A stretch of DNA of 64,000 bases. Origin: Fimbriimonadaceae bacterium. Its GTDB lineage: Bacteria > Armatimonadota > UBA10988. Where the stretch lies: NCBI GenBank assembly GCA_020850355.1, contig JADZEX010000010.1:1-64000 (forward strand), given 5' to 3'. The notes beneath the pieces were generated by a model. That model did no database searches. It was not told where the DNA came from and saw only the letters and a list, made by a program, of their open reading frames with translations. The position numbers and the translations under genes are program-made. Below are positions 26,470 to 36,006 of the stretch, piece by piece (within the stretch, counting starts at the first letter, position 1; every line of letters starts with the position of its first letter).

Positions 26470-27608
26470 GCATCGTCCGCCGCCTGCCGCGCCAGTTCGT
26501 AGTACCGCTGCACCCGTGACACCGGCGTGCCGGGGGTGACCGGGCTGCCGATGCTCAGCACGAAGCGCCCGGCGGTGCGCGCCGCCGCGGCGCGTTGGGC
26601 TGCGATGGCCCGTTGCAGGCTCAGCTCGCTGCCGTCCTGCAGGACGTGAATCGCGTCGAGGTTGCCGAACACGGCGCAGCGGCCGGCGACCTGCTCGACG
26701 ACCTCGGCAATGTCGATCTCGAAGCCCTTCTTGCCTTCTTCGAGGGCCAACGCCTCGGCCCCGCTGGACAGCAGCAGATCCCACTTGCCGGCGGGGCTGC
26801 CGCAGTAGTAGTGGATGGCGCGCAGCCCGGCCGCCTGAATCGCCTGCACCACGCGTTGCAGGTAGGGCAGACAGAGTTGGGCGTAGCTCGGGGCGCCCAA
26901 CAGGTCGGTCAGGGCCTCCTCGATCCAGATGCCCTGGGCCCCGAGCGCCGCCGCTTCGGCGACCGTCTGGAGCGCCTGCTCCGTGTACCGCTCGCAGGCA
27001 TGGTGGATCAGGTCGGGGTCGGTGATCAGGAGCATCATCAAGTCTTCGAAGCCCCAGATGCCGTAGCACGACCAGAGCGGCGAGTTGACATGCCGGATCG
27101 GGTAGCGGTCGGGGATGGCCGCCCGCAGCGCGTCGGCCAGGTCGGCCCGCCCGCTGGCGCGGAAGGCGGCGGCATCGAAGGGGTCGCCGAGCGGGATCAG
27201 CTCGTCCACGGCGGCGACCGTGGCGGCGGGCTGCGCAGGATGCATCGAGGCGATGTCACCCGTCGGCGACCAGCCGCTGACCTGCGGCTGGTGCAGCAGC
27301 TCGCGCTGGCCGGTGACGGTGTCGACCCGCCAGACCCCGTCGGTCGTAACGTCGAGAGCGGTGCGGTCGCGTTCGTCGCGGGCGGGGAACGCCGGCAGGT
27401 GGATCCAGTCCAACGGCAGCGCCGCCGCCACGGCCGTGCGCCAGGCCAGTTGTCGCTCCAAGTCGGGCGTGAACTGGTACCACCAGGGCAGCTCGCTGAG
27501 CTGCGGCCAGTGGTCACGCACGAAGATGCCTTCGTAGCAGATCACCACGGGCAGTTCAGGAGAGCCCGCCGGTGACAGAGCGGCGGCGACGCGTTGCAGT
27601 CCGGTCAT
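26463..27608 (-). CDS. Uroporphyrinogen decarboxylase (URO-D) superfamily protein
   Basis: A 381-residue protein of the URO-D fold, which includes haem-pathway HemE and many cobamide or coenzyme M methyltransferases. Recognisable parts are the barrel block IWGFEDLMMLLITDPDLIHHACERYTEQAL-type helix, GAQGIWIEEALTDLLGAPSYAQLCLPYLQRVV, HYYCGSPAGKWDLLLSSGAEALALEE and the terminal FVLSIGSPVTPGTP. This version lacks the HemE RQAGR motif, so it is not a haem enzyme. Such proteins are common beside carbohydrate genes in Planctomycetes and Armatimonadota with unknown substrate. The ATG at 27608 has a GGGAGGGG site. It is divergent from the FAD oxidoreductase gene with a 100 bp gap. Confidence 0.75.
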   Translation of the reverse strand: MTGLQRVAAALSPAGSPELPVVICYEGIFVRDHWPQLSELPWWYQFTPDLERQLAWRTAVAAALPLDWIHLPAFPARDERDRTALDVTTDGVWRVDTVTGQRELLHQPQVSGWSPTGDIASMHPAQPAATVAAVDELIPLGDPFDAAAFRASGRADLADALRAAIPDRYPIRHVNSPLWSCYGIWGFEDLMMLLITDPDLIHHACERYTEQALQTVAEAAALGAQGIWIEEALTDLLGAPSYAQLCLPYLQRVVQAIQAAGLRAIHYYCGSPAGKWDLLLSSGAEALALEEGKKGFEIDIAEVVEQVAGRCAVFGNLDAIHVLQDGSELSLQRAIAAQRAAAARTAGRFVLSIGSPVTPGTPVSRVQRYYELARQAADDAD

Positions 27609-27708
27609 CGGGTAACCCCTCCCGCTACCTTGCGACGAGGGCCGGCGCAGCGCAAGCCCGGAAGGGGATGCCGGCGGGGCGACCAATCGGCCAGCGAGGA
27701 CAGACGCG

Positions 27709-29460
27709 ATGCGGACGATCGAACACGAAGCGGATCTCTGTGTGGTCGGCGGCGGCATGACCGGCCTTTGCGCCGCGGTCGCCGCAGCGCGCCACGGGGC
27801 GACGGTGGTGCTGGTGCAGGACCGGCCGGTGCTGGGCGGCAACGCGTCGTCGGAAGTGCGGATGTGGATCTGCGGCGCACACGGCAAGGACAACCGGGAG
27901 ACCGGCATCCTGGAGGAGATCGAGCTCGACAACATCCGCCGCAACCCGTCGGCGAGCTGGGCGCTGTGGGATGCCCTGCTCTACGAGAAGGCGAAGTACC
28001 AGCCGGGGCTGACCCTGTTGCTCAACTGCTCGGTCAACCAGGGCCGCCTGGAGGGCGACGCGCTGGCGGAGATCACGGCCTGGCAGGGCACCGCCGAGAC
28101 CTGGCACGTGATCCGCGCGAAGCTGTTCGCCGATACCTCCGGCGACAGCATCCTGGCGCCGCTGACCGGGGCCGAGGTGCGGATCGGCCGCGAGGCGGCC
28201 AGCGAGTTTGACGAGGACATCCAGCCCGCCGAGGCGGATCGTAAGACGATGGGCATGAGCTGCCTGATCACCCCGCGCGAGACCGACCGGCCGCAGCCTT
28301 TCGTGGCACCCGCCTGGGCCAACGTCTACGCCACCGCGGCCGATCTGCCGCACCGGCACTGTGCCATTCTGAAGACCAACTTCTGGTGGATCGAGCTGGG
28401 CGGCGAGCACGACAGCATCCACGACACCGAGCACTTGCGCGACGAGCTGCTGAAGGTCAGCTACGGCGTCTGGGACCACCTCAAGAACCGCGGCGATTAC
28501 GATGCCGCCAACTGGATGTTGGACTGGGTCGGCATGGTGCCCGGCAAGCGCGAGAGCCGCCGCTACGTGGGCGACCACCTGCTGACCCAGAACGACGTCC
28601 GGGCGGAAGGTCGTTTCGACGACGTGGTCGCCTTCGGGGGCTGGTCGATGGACGACCACCACCCCGCGGGAATCCGCTACCCCGGCAAGCCGACCGTCTT
28701 CCACCCGGCGCCATCGCCCTACGGCATTCCCTATCGCTGCCTCTACAGCCGCAGCGTCCGCAACCTGTTCTGCGGTGGCCGTAACATCAGCACGACCCAC
28801 GCCGCGCTCAGTTCGACGCGCGTGATGGCGACCTGCGCGGTGATTGGGCAGGCCGTCGGCACCGCGGCGGCGCTGGCGGCGCGCCACGGCTTGAGCCCGC
28901 GGGAGGTTGGACAGCAGCGGATCGCCGAGCTGCAGGACCTGCTGCAGGATGACGACTGCTTCATCCCATGGCGCCAGCGGCCCGTGTCGGGGCTCAGCCG
29001 CAACGCCCGGTTGACCGCCAGCAGTGGCGACCCGGAGCCGCTGCGCGACGGTTGGGACCGGCCCGACGAGGGTGGCGACCATGCTTGGAGCGGGGCGCCT
29101 GGCGACTGCGTCGAGTACCGCTTCGACCAGGCCACGGCCCTCTCGCGCCTGCGGTTGATCGCCGACAGCCAGCTCAACCGCAAGGGCAAGAACATGCCGA
29201 CAGCCTACCCGCTGAACCCCGCGGACCACGCGATGCCGGGGGCCTGCAGCCTGCATCACCCGATGCTGCCGGGCCTGCTGCGGCAGTTCCGAGTGGAGGC
29301 CGAGATCGACGGCCAGTGGGTGCCGGTGGCGGCGGCCAACGACAACCACCAGCGGCTGGTGCGGATCCCCTTGGAGGTCACCGCCAGCGCCGTGCGGCTG
29401 GTGATCGAAGCGAGTTGGGGAGCGCCGACGGTCAAGCTGTTCGCCTTCGAGGTGGAGTAG
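27709..29460 (+). CDS. FAD-dependent oxidoreductase
   Basis: A 583-residue protein of the FAD_oxidored group. The dinucleotide fold is at the N-terminus: CVVGGGMTGLCAAVAAARHG, acidic end VLVQDRP, then LGGNASSEVRMW, a block typical of this group. FAD-contact motif GRNISTTHAALSSTRVMATCAVIGQAVG lies near 365-390. Beyond about 440 is a beta-sandwich (YRFDQATALSRLRLIADSQLNRKGK to KLFAFEVE) resembling a F5/8 or carbohydrate-binding domain. Members are fused or linked to glycan enzymes in Planctomycetes and Armatimonadota; substrate unknown. No signal peptide. First gene of a run with short gaps (6, 22 and 31 bp). Confidence 0.8.
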   Translation: MRTIEHEADLCVVGGGMTGLCAAVAAARHGATVVLVQDRPVLGGNASSEVRMWICGAHGKDNRETGILEEIELDNIRRNPSASWALWDALLYEKAKYQPGLTLLLNCSVNQGRLEGDALAEITAWQGTAETWHVIRAKLFADTSGDSILAPLTGAEVRIGREAASEFDEDIQPAEADRKTMGMSCLITPRETDRPQPFVAPAWANVYATAADLPHRHCAILKTNFWWIELGGEHDSIHDTEHLRDELLKVSYGVWDHLKNRGDYDAANWMLDWVGMVPGKRESRRYVGDHLLTQNDVRAEGRFDDVVAFGGWSMDDHHPAGIRYPGKPTVFHPAPSPYGIPYRCLYSRSVRNLFCGGRNISTTHAALSSTRVMATCAVIGQAVGTAAALAARHGLSPREVGQQRIAELQDLLQDDDCFIPWRQRPVSGLSRNARLTASSGDPEPLRDGWDRPDEGGDHAWSGAPGDCVEYRFDQATALSRLRLIADSQLNRKGKNMPTAYPLNPADHAMPGACSLHHPMLPGLLRQFRVEAEIDGQWVPVAAANDNHQRLVRIPLEVTASAVRLVIEASWGAPTVKLFAFEVE

Positions 29461-29466
29461 ACCCCC

Positions 29467-31167
29467 ATGGTGGCTGCCCTGGCACTGACGCTGCTGACGG
29501 CCGGTCCGATCAGCGATTTGCAGGCCGTCTGCCGCGACGGGCAGACCTTTCTGGCCTGGCGCGAAGCGCCGGAACTGGGCGACCGCAAGCTGCAGGTGTT
29601 GCAGAGCCGCGAGCCGCTGACGCGCCTGGACGGCCCCGGCCTGACCACCGTGGCGGCCGGCCTGCTGCCCGGCTCGGCGGTCGACTGGTGGGAGAACCCC
29701 GAGACCTACGGCAAGCCCAGCGAGCCCGGTCCGGACGGCCGGAAGCCGGATTGGCCCCGGCGGGTCTGGCGACTGGGGCCGGACGCGCCGGCACTGGACC
29801 CGCAGGGCGGGCTGTTGGTGCACACCGTCACGCCGCAGACCGCCGGGCCGACCTGGTACGCCGTGGTGGTGCGCGGCGAGGCGCTGCTGGAGCCGGGGCG
29901 CAACGTGCTGGCGGCGCCGGTCACGCAGACCGTTGGCCGGGTGCGGCCGATCTGGCAGGGCGAGGGCCCGGAGCCGGCGGCCGGGACCGGGTTGGGCAAG
30001 TGCCTCGACCTGGTGCTGCACGCCAAGACCGGCCGTGGCGGGCAGGACTGGCTGGTCTTCGGTGACGGCAGCCTCGGCTGGCGCGAGGGCCTGCCCTTCA
30101 AGTTCGGCACCGCGCTGCGCGGCGACGCAGTGGTGCTGGCGCCGACCGACCGCACCTGGATCGACCGCCTGATGCCGGAAGGGCTGGACCTCTGCCAGCG
30201 GCTGACCCCGGCGATTCACAGCTTCTGGTTCGGCTACAACTCGCGGATCGACGATCCGGCGGCGCTCGCCCAGGGCACCGTGGTGCCGTACACCGAGCGC
30301 CGGCTGCTCTGGATGGTCGACTTCGTCAAGCGCCACTACGGCACCGATCCGCAGCGCAGCTACTGTACGGGCAGCTCGATGGGCGGGTGCGGCACGATCA
30401 GCTTCGGGCTGCGCCACCCCGAGGTCTTTGCCGCCTGCGTCGCCTGGGTGCCCATCGTCGGTTATGGCGCCAGCCCCGGCGGCGACAGCACGATGCGCGT
30501 AGCCAAAGAGACCGGCGGGATGGACGCCCGCACCGACAACGGGCAGACCGTCGCCGAGCGGCTCGACACCACCGCCTGGGTGCGCAGTGCCGGGGCCGAC
30601 CTGCCGGTGCTGCGAATCGTCAACGGGCGACGCGACGGTTCGATCCCGTGGGGCCGCCTGCCAGCATTTTACGGTGCCCTGCAAGACCGCCGGCAAGCGG
30701 TCTTGGCGGCCTGGAACGAGGGCGACCATGGCACCGCCAGCGGGCTGCTGGCCGACGATGTGAAGCCGGCCTTCGGGCTCGGCAGCTTGCGCCGCTGTGC
30801 GCTCAACCGGCCCTACGTCGCCTTCAGCCGGTGCTCGGCCGACGACGATCCAGGCCGGGGCGAGCCGCGCGACGGCACGCCAGTCGGCTACCTCAACCGT
30901 GGCCTTGACCACGGTGCGGTCAGTGAGACGGCGACCGGCTGCAGCGTCGTGTTGCGCTGCACGGTCGACCCGGCCAAGCTGCCGCTGACCGTCGATGTCA
31001 CGGTCCGTCGGCGGCAGGTCTTCCGTCCGGCACCGGGGAGCCGGGTGCGGTGGCAGTTGGCCGGCGGACCGAGCGGCGACACCAGCGTCGGGGCTGACGG
31101 CCTGCTGACGGTGACGGGTGTGCGGCTGGTGGCGGGGGAGTCGACCTTGGTGGTGGGCGAGCCGTAG
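29467..31167 (+). CDS. Secreted alpha/beta-hydrolase esterase
   Basis: A 566-residue protein with a short hydrophobic leader, an N-terminal fibronectin-like region (residues 20-150) and an alpha/beta-hydrolase domain. The nucleophile elbow is GSSMGG with Ser304; Asp390 in GRRDGSIPW and His421 in EGDHG complete a convincing triad. The overall form resembles carbohydrate esterases or PHB-depolymerase-type esterases. The C-terminal part (VVLRCTVDPAKLPLTVDVTVRRRQVF onward) is another beta domain. Six bp after the FAD gene and 22 bp before the GH39-like gene, so it probably removes acyl groups from the glycan acted on by the latter; this is inference. Confidence 0.75.
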   Translation: MVAALALTLLTAGPISDLQAVCRDGQTFLAWREAPELGDRKLQVLQSREPLTRLDGPGLTTVAAGLLPGSAVDWWENPETYGKPSEPGPDGRKPDWPRRVWRLGPDAPALDPQGGLLVHTVTPQTAGPTWYAVVVRGEALLEPGRNVLAAPVTQTVGRVRPIWQGEGPEPAAGTGLGKCLDLVLHAKTGRGGQDWLVFGDGSLGWREGLPFKFGTALRGDAVVLAPTDRTWIDRLMPEGLDLCQRLTPAIHSFWFGYNSRIDDPAALAQGTVVPYTERRLLWMVDFVKRHYGTDPQRSYCTGSSMGGCGTISFGLRHPEVFAACVAWVPIVGYGASPGGDSTMRVAKETGGMDARTDNGQTVAERLDTTAWVRSAGADLPVLRIVNGRRDGSIPWGRLPAFYGALQDRRQAVLAAWNEGDHGTASGLLADDVKPAFGLGSLRRCALNRPYVAFSRCSADDDPGRGEPRDGTPVGYLNRGLDHGAVSETATGCSVVLRCTVDPAKLPLTVDVTVRRRQVFRPAPGSRVRWQLAGGPSGDTSVGADGLLTVTGVRLVAGESTLVVGEP

Positions 31168-31189
31168 CGCCCCGGCGGAGGACCAGGCG

Positions 31190-33799
31190 ATGCGCTGGTG
31201 GTGGCTGTGCTGGACTTGCACCTTGGCCATGGCCGCCCCGGTGGGCCTGGTCAACGGCTCGTTTGAGGACGATGCGGACGGCAACGGCGTGCCCGATGGC
31301 TGGGCGACCAGCGGCGACGCGAGCGTCGTGCAGGCACTGTCCCGCGAGCGGCTGCCCGACGGCACCTGGTGCGCCAAGTTGGCCTGCACCGGATTCGGCC
31401 GACCCGGCCCGGCGGCCCATGCGATGCTGGCGCAGAACGACACCATCCGGCTGGAGCGCGGGCAGTGGTACCGGCTGCGGCTGCGGATCCGCGGCGACCT
31501 GCCGGCCGGCGCGGTCAGCGTCGCGCTCAGCAACACGCGGGCCTGGAGCAACCTCGGGTTGCAGGATGGCATCCTGGTGGAGCCCTCCTGGACCAGCTTC
31601 GAAACCACCTTCCGGGCCACTGAGAGCATCAGCAGCGGGCTGCGGCTGCAGCTCTGGTGGACGACCACCGGAACGTGCTGGTTTGACGAGGTCAGCCTCG
31701 AGAGCATCCCGCCGGCCGCAGCGCGCGGCAGGGAGGCGCTGCCGGTCAGTACCGCCGCCAACCTGGTGCCCAACGGCGGGTTCGAGGCCGGCGTCGGCAA
31801 CTGGCACAGCGTCGCCGACGTGCCGGGCTGGGGCGGCAACCTGACGGGGTTGGTGGGCGCAGTCGACGGCACGCAGCACCGCGGTGGTCAGGCCAGCTTG
31901 CGAATCGACTTGCGGCAGGACCGGCTGCCGGTCTTCTGGTTCGACTACTTCAAGCTGCAGCAGGCCCCCATCCGACGGCCGCTGGCGGGCCACCGCGGTT
32001 GGATCGAGGTGGTGCCGGGTCAGCAGTACACTGCGGCGGCGTGGGTCCGCGCGACTCCCGCCGGTCTGCCGGCGACCCTCCGCGTTCGCGGCCTGGGCGG
32101 CTGGCGACGAGAGACGACCCAGCCGGCGGGCGGCGCTTGGAGTCAGCTCAGGGTGCCGTTCCGGGCCGAGACCCAACAGGTCTATGTCGCCGTCGGTCCC
32201 GATCTGGGCGAGCGGCCGGAGGGCACGCTGTGGGTTGATGATGTCGCGCTGCGCGCTGGCGAGACCGCCCACGACGAGCCGCGCAGTCCGCTGGTGCTGG
32301 TGGTCGAGTCCCCAGCGGTGCCGGCGTCACCGGGACCGCTGCAGGCGGTCATTGCCAACCAGTCGCCCGTGGCGCGCCGCGCGACGGTGCGGTGGCGGCT
32401 GACCGACTTCGACGACGCGGAGGCCGCCGCCGGGGAGTTGGTAGTCGATCTGCCCGCGCTGACGTCGCGGCAGGTGGCCGTCGGGCGGCCGCTGCCACCC
32501 GGCTTCTACCGTGCCAGCGTGACGGTGGACGACGGCGAGGTGTATCCGCCGCAGCCGGTGCGGCTGCTGGTGGGAGACGCCAACCCGCGCGCTGAGACGG
32601 TCTGCGGCATGAACCACGGCTACCCCAGCGACGGCCTGCTGACCGCCAGCCGGCGGATCGGCCTCGGCTGGTTCCGCGACTGGTCCTACAAGTGGCACGA
32701 TGTTGAGCCGCAGCAGGGCCAGTTCGATTTCGCCGCGGCCGACGCCCAGGTCGACCGGGTGCGGGCGCGCGATCTGCAGGTGGTCTGCAACCTGCCCTTC
32801 CCCAGCGCCACCTGGGCCTCGCGCGGGCCGGCACCGGCCGACCCCAGCGACGAACGCGCGATGCTGGCCTGCATCGCCCACGCCCCGCGCGACCCGGCAC
32901 TGCTCGCTAACTACATCCGCACCACCGTGGCACACCTGCGGGGGCGGGTCGGCGCCTTCGAGATCTTCAACGAGCCGGTCTACACGCACTACTCCCTGCC
33001 CCGTGCCGCCGGCTACACGGTCGAGGACTACGGCCGTCTGCTGCAGGTGGCTGCCGCGGCGGTGCGCGCCGGCAACCCCCAGGCGCTGGTGCTGGGAGGC
33101 ATTCAAGCCGGCCCGGCGCACCTGACGAAGGAGCTGATCGCCACCGGTGCCCTGCGGAGCGTCGATGCGCTGACCCTTCACACATACCCCGGCCGGGCCC
33201 GGCCTGAGACCCTGGTGCCTGACCTGGCGCAGCTCCGCGCCGACCTCAGCGCTGCCGGGCTGCCGCGGCTGCCGCTGTGGTGGACCGAGGGCAGTTACTA
33301 CGCCGACGACGACCCGGGCATCGTACCGTACACCAGCAGTTGGCTGACGGCACTGCCCAACGAGCGGCTGGCGGCGCAGTTCACCGTCCGGCTGAACGCC
33401 ATCCTGTGCGGCTACGACACGCGGCGGATCTGCTACCACAGCGGCACCACGGGGCAGCTCAACGAAGACAACCCCAGCGGAGTGTTCTTCGAGTACGACG
33501 GCCAGCCGCGTAAGGTCGCCGCGGCGGTGCTGGCGTTCAACCGCTTCGTCGGCCCTGGCTTCGTGACCCGCGGACGCCTGCCCAGCGCGCCCGAGGTCTA
33601 CGGCTTCGCGTTCGACAGCGACGGCAAGTCGGTGACGGTGGTTTGGACCACCGGCCCGCCCCGAGCACTGGCCGTCGACCGCGGCGCCTGGAACGTCTAC
33701 GACCTGCAGGGCCAGCCGGTCACCGGTCCGCCGCAGCTCGGGCCGGCGCCGCTCTACCTGGTCGCGCCGCAGCCGGGTCAGAGCCCGCCGCTCCCATGA
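31190..33799 (+). CDS. Secreted multidomain GH-A (GH39-like) glycoside hydrolase
   Basis: An 869-residue protein: signal peptide (MRWWWLCWTCTLAMA), two carbohydrate-binding-like jelly rolls (NGSFEDDADGNGVPDGW near the N-terminus and NGGFEAGVGNWHS near 195), an immunoglobulin-like linker, then a TIM barrel from about 470. Barrel residues Asn594-Glu595 in FEIFNEPVYTHY are the acid/base motif and Glu700 in LWWTEGSYY the nucleophile, the arrangement seen in GH39-like xylosidases and related families. ATG at 31190 is the signal-peptide start, with a GGAGG site. Substrate not assignable; the two binding modules suggest a polysaccharide. Confidence 0.8.
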   Translation: MRWWWLCWTCTLAMAAPVGLVNGSFEDDADGNGVPDGWATSGDASVVQALSRERLPDGTWCAKLACTGFGRPGPAAHAMLAQNDTIRLERGQWYRLRLRIRGDLPAGAVSVALSNTRAWSNLGLQDGILVEPSWTSFETTFRATESISSGLRLQLWWTTTGTCWFDEVSLESIPPAAARGREALPVSTAANLVPNGGFEAGVGNWHSVADVPGWGGNLTGLVGAVDGTQHRGGQASLRIDLRQDRLPVFWFDYFKLQQAPIRRPLAGHRGWIEVVPGQQYTAAAWVRATPAGLPATLRVRGLGGWRRETTQPAGGAWSQLRVPFRAETQQVYVAVGPDLGERPEGTLWVDDVALRAGETAHDEPRSPLVLVVESPAVPASPGPLQAVIANQSPVARRATVRWRLTDFDDAEAAAGELVVDLPALTSRQVAVGRPLPPGFYRASVTVDDGEVYPPQPVRLLVGDANPRAETVCGMNHGYPSDGLLTASRRIGLGWFRDWSYKWHDVEPQQGQFDFAAADAQVDRVRARDLQVVCNLPFPSATWASRGPAPADPSDERAMLACIAHAPRDPALLANYIRTTVAHLRGRVGAFEIFNEPVYTHYSLPRAAGYTVEDYGRLLQVAAAAVRAGNPQALVLGGIQAGPAHLTKELIATGALRSVDALTLHTYPGRARPETLVPDLAQLRADLSAAGLPRLPLWWTEGSYYADDDPGIVPYTSSWLTALPNERLAAQFTVRLNAILCGYDTRRICYHSGTTGQLNEDNPSGVFFEYDGQPRKVAAAVLAFNRFVGPGFVTRGRLPSAPEVYGFAFDSDGKSVTVVWTTGPPRALAVDRGAWNVYDLQGQPVTGPPQLGPAPLYLVAPQPGQSPPLP

Positions 33800-33830
33800 A
33801 AGCGCCGCCGCTGGCCGGCGTTCTAGCGGT

Positions 33831-34877
33831 ATGAACAGCGCACTTGCCGACCGTCTACGCGGCTTGCTCCTCGGCCAGGCCCTGGGCGATGCCCTGGGGC
33901 TGCCCTACGAGGGGCTCCCGCCGGGCCGCATCGCGCGACGGCTCGCCGGCGGCCCGCTGCGCCACGCCGTCTGCCTCGGCCGCGGGATGGTCAGCGACGA
34001 CACCGAGCACGCCTGCCTGGTCGCCCAGGCGCTCCTCCGTCAACCGGCCGACCCGACTGCTTTTGGCGGTGCCTTGGCCTGGGGGCTGCGCGGCTGGTTC
34101 GCGGCGCTGCCGGCGGGCTGCGGGCTGGCGACGCTGCGGGCCTGTCTGCGGCTGTGGGTTGGTCTGGGTCCGCAACGGGCCGGGGTCTGGTCGGCCGGCA
34201 ACGGTCCGGCGATGCGGGCCCCGCTGCTGGGCGCCGTGCTGGCCGGGCGCGCCGACCTGGCCGACTACCTGACGGTCAGCACCCGCCTGACGCACACCGA
34301 CCCGCAGGCGACCAGTGCGGCCCTGGCCCTGGCGGCGGCGACCGCGGCGCTGGGGTCCGGTGGCGACCCGGCCGCGGTGCTCGCGGCGGCCGCCGCACCG
34401 GCCGACGAGTGCCTGCGAGGGCTGCTGGCGGCGGTGGGGGAGCTGTTGGCAAGCGGCGCGCCAGACGTCGCGATCCTGGATCGGCTGGCCACGCCGCGCG
34501 GCGTCAGCGGGTACATCCACCACACCGTCGCGGCGGCAATCTGGTGCTGTCTGCGCCACCCTGGCGACTTCCGCAGCGCGGTCACCGCGGCGGTCCGGCT
34601 GGGCGGCGACACCGACACGGTGGCGGCGATCACCGGGGCCCTGGCCGGGGTGTCCGTGGGCGAGGCCGGGCTCCCGGCCGACTGGCTGGCCGGCCTCTGG
34701 GAGTGGCCGCGCGGCGTGGCCTGGATGCAGGCCGCCGCCGATCGTCTGGCGGCCGTCGCGGCTGGCGCAGCCTCGCCAGGCCCGCTGGAGTTGGCCTGGT
34801 GGGCGATTCCGCCGCGCAACGCGCTGTTTCTGGGGGCGGTGCTGACCCACGGCCTGCGGCGCCTGCTGCCAGGCTGA
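33831..34877 (+). CDS. ADP-ribosylglycohydrolase family protein
   Basis: A 348-residue protein of the DraG/ARH3-type fold. The magnesium-binding acidic motifs are present: GQALGDALG (Asp20), SDDTEH (55-60) and LGGDTDTVAAI (Asp260 and Asp262). Family members remove ADP-ribose from proteins or act on other N-glycosidic bonds. Its place at the end of a glycan-degradation run suggests the latter, as many homologues in Armatimonadota and Planctomycetes sit with sugar genes; that is inference. The start is 31 bp after the GH39-like gene. A strong hairpin follows. Confidence 0.85.
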   Translation: MNSALADRLRGLLLGQALGDALGLPYEGLPPGRIARRLAGGPLRHAVCLGRGMVSDDTEHACLVAQALLRQPADPTAFGGALAWGLRGWFAALPAGCGLATLRACLRLWVGLGPQRAGVWSAGNGPAMRAPLLGAVLAGRADLADYLTVSTRLTHTDPQATSAALALAAATAALGSGGDPAAVLAAAAAPADECLRGLLAAVGELLASGAPDVAILDRLATPRGVSGYIHHTVAAAIWCCLRHPGDFRSAVTAAVRLGGDTDTVAAITGALAGVSVGEAGLPADWLAGLWEWPRGVAWMQAAADRLAAVAAGAASPGPLELAWWAIPPRNALFLGAVLTHGLRRLLPG

Positions 34878-34884
34878 CACAGCG

Positions 34885-34910
34885 CGGCCCGGGCAGTGCT
34901 GCCCGGGCCG
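34885..34910. terminator. Bidirectional hairpin between ADP-ribosylglycohydrolase and aldolase genes
   Basis: Perfect 12 bp palindrome CGGCCCGGGCAG/CTGCCCGGGCCG with only TG between the arms (a 4-nt loop after opening one pair). No U-tract. Confidence 0.75.
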
Positions 34911-34935
34911 GCTGGTCGAACGTCTCGCGGCAGCC

Positions 34936-35856
34936 TTACTTGGCGGCCTTGAAGATGTCCTGGATCTGGTGCAGCAGCGCGATGCCGTCAGCCTTCGAGC
35001 GCTGGAAGCTGTTGCGCCCGACGATGCTACCGAAGGCGCCGCCCTCGGCCAGGCCGCGGATTTCGTCGAGCACCTCGGCGGTGCCCTTGGCCGGGCCGCC
35101 CGAGAAGATCACGATGCGGCGACCGCCGAAGGAGCTGTCGATCACGTGCTTCGTCCGCTCAACCAGTGTGCTGATCGGGATCTGGCACTTCTCGTAGACC
35201 TTCTTGGCCTCGGCCTGCTCGATGTACGCGGTCGACGGCTTGACCTTGACGATGTGGGCGCCGAGCTGGCAGCCGACCTGCGCCGCGTAGGCGCTGATGT
35301 CGATGGCCGTCTCGCCGTCCTTGCTGAGGCTGCTGCCGCGCGGGTAGCTCCAAACGACGACCACCAGGCCGGCGTTCTTGGCTTCCTCGGTGAGCTGCGC
35401 CAGCGCTTCGTACATCTCGTTGCGCAGGTTGCTGCCGGGGTAGATGGTGTACCCGATGGCGCCGCAGCCGAGGCGGACGGCCGCTTCGACACAGCTCGTC
35501 ACGGCCGAGGCCGGGTCCTTCGTGGCGAGCATCGAGTCGGAGTTGTTCAGCTTCAGGATCAGCGGAATCTCGCCGGCGTAGTCGCGGGCCACCGCTTCGA
35601 TGAAGCCGAGCGGCGCGGCGTAGGCGTTGCAGCCCGACTCGATCGCCAGCTCGATGTGGTAGCGCGGATCGTAGCCCGCCGGGTTGGGGGCGAAGGACCG
35701 CGCCGGACCGTGCTCGAAGCCCTGGTCGACCGGCAGAATCACGAACTTGCCGGTGCCCTTCAGCCGCCCGGTGTTCATCAGCCGCGCCAAGTTGGCCAGC
35801 GTGCCCGGATTGTCGCTACCGTACCAGGACAGAATCTCTTTCACCCGTCGGGTCAT
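34936..35856 (-). CDS. fbaB: Class I fructose-bisphosphate aldolase (FbaB/DhnA type)
   Basis: A 306-residue Schiff-base aldolase of the archaeal/FbaB type, cleaving fructose 1,6-bisphosphate to triose phosphates in glycolysis and gluconeogenesis. Diagnostic parts: ILPVDQGFEHGPARSFAPNP (Asp44), LKLNNSDSM, the Schiff-base Lys region GAHIVKVKPST, and the phosphate-binding IFSGGPAKG and SIVGRNSFQR. ATG at 35856 follows a GAGGAGG site 9 nt away. The probable promoter lies about 150 bp upstream, leaving a long structured leader. Confidence 0.92.
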   Translation of the reverse strand: MTRRVKEILSWYGSDNPGTLANLARLMNTGRLKGTGKFVILPVDQGFEHGPARSFAPNPAGYDPRYHIELAIESGCNAYAAPLGFIEAVARDYAGEIPLILKLNNSDSMLATKDPASAVTSCVEAAVRLGCGAIGYTIYPGSNLRNEMYEALAQLTEEAKNAGLVVVVWSYPRGSSLSKDGETAIDISAYAAQVGCQLGAHIVKVKPSTAYIEQAEAKKVYEKCQIPISTLVERTKHVIDSSFGGRRIVIFSGGPAKGTAEVLDEIRGLAEGGAFGSIVGRNSFQRSKADGIALLHQIQDIFKAAK

Positions 35857-35912
35857 GAGGTGATGCCTCCTCGCTTCAACAACGTGCGGTTCCCTGCTCC
35901 AAGCGTTGGGGC

Positions 35913-35964
35913 CCCGGCATCGTACCACCGCGGCCGCGTCCTGCCCAGACCCTGCGATGCCGGG
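35913..35964 (-). other. Inverted repeat in the aldolase leader
   Basis: Arms CCCGGCATCG (35913-35922) and CGATGCCGGG (35955-35964) form a perfect 10 bp stem around a 32 nt loop in the untranslated leader upstream of the aldolase gene. It could be a leader structure or a remnant; no riboswitch family is recognised. Confidence 0.35.
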
Positions 35965-36006
35965 TCACTCGGGTCATCCTCAGCCTGCCGCGCTACGCCT
36001 TCACCC

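Noticed and set aside
27625-31872. A 1400-codon open frame on the minus strand opposite the FAD oxidoreductase and esterase
   Set aside because: Low-complexity translation, spans two good plus-strand genes and their junction, no recognisable domain.
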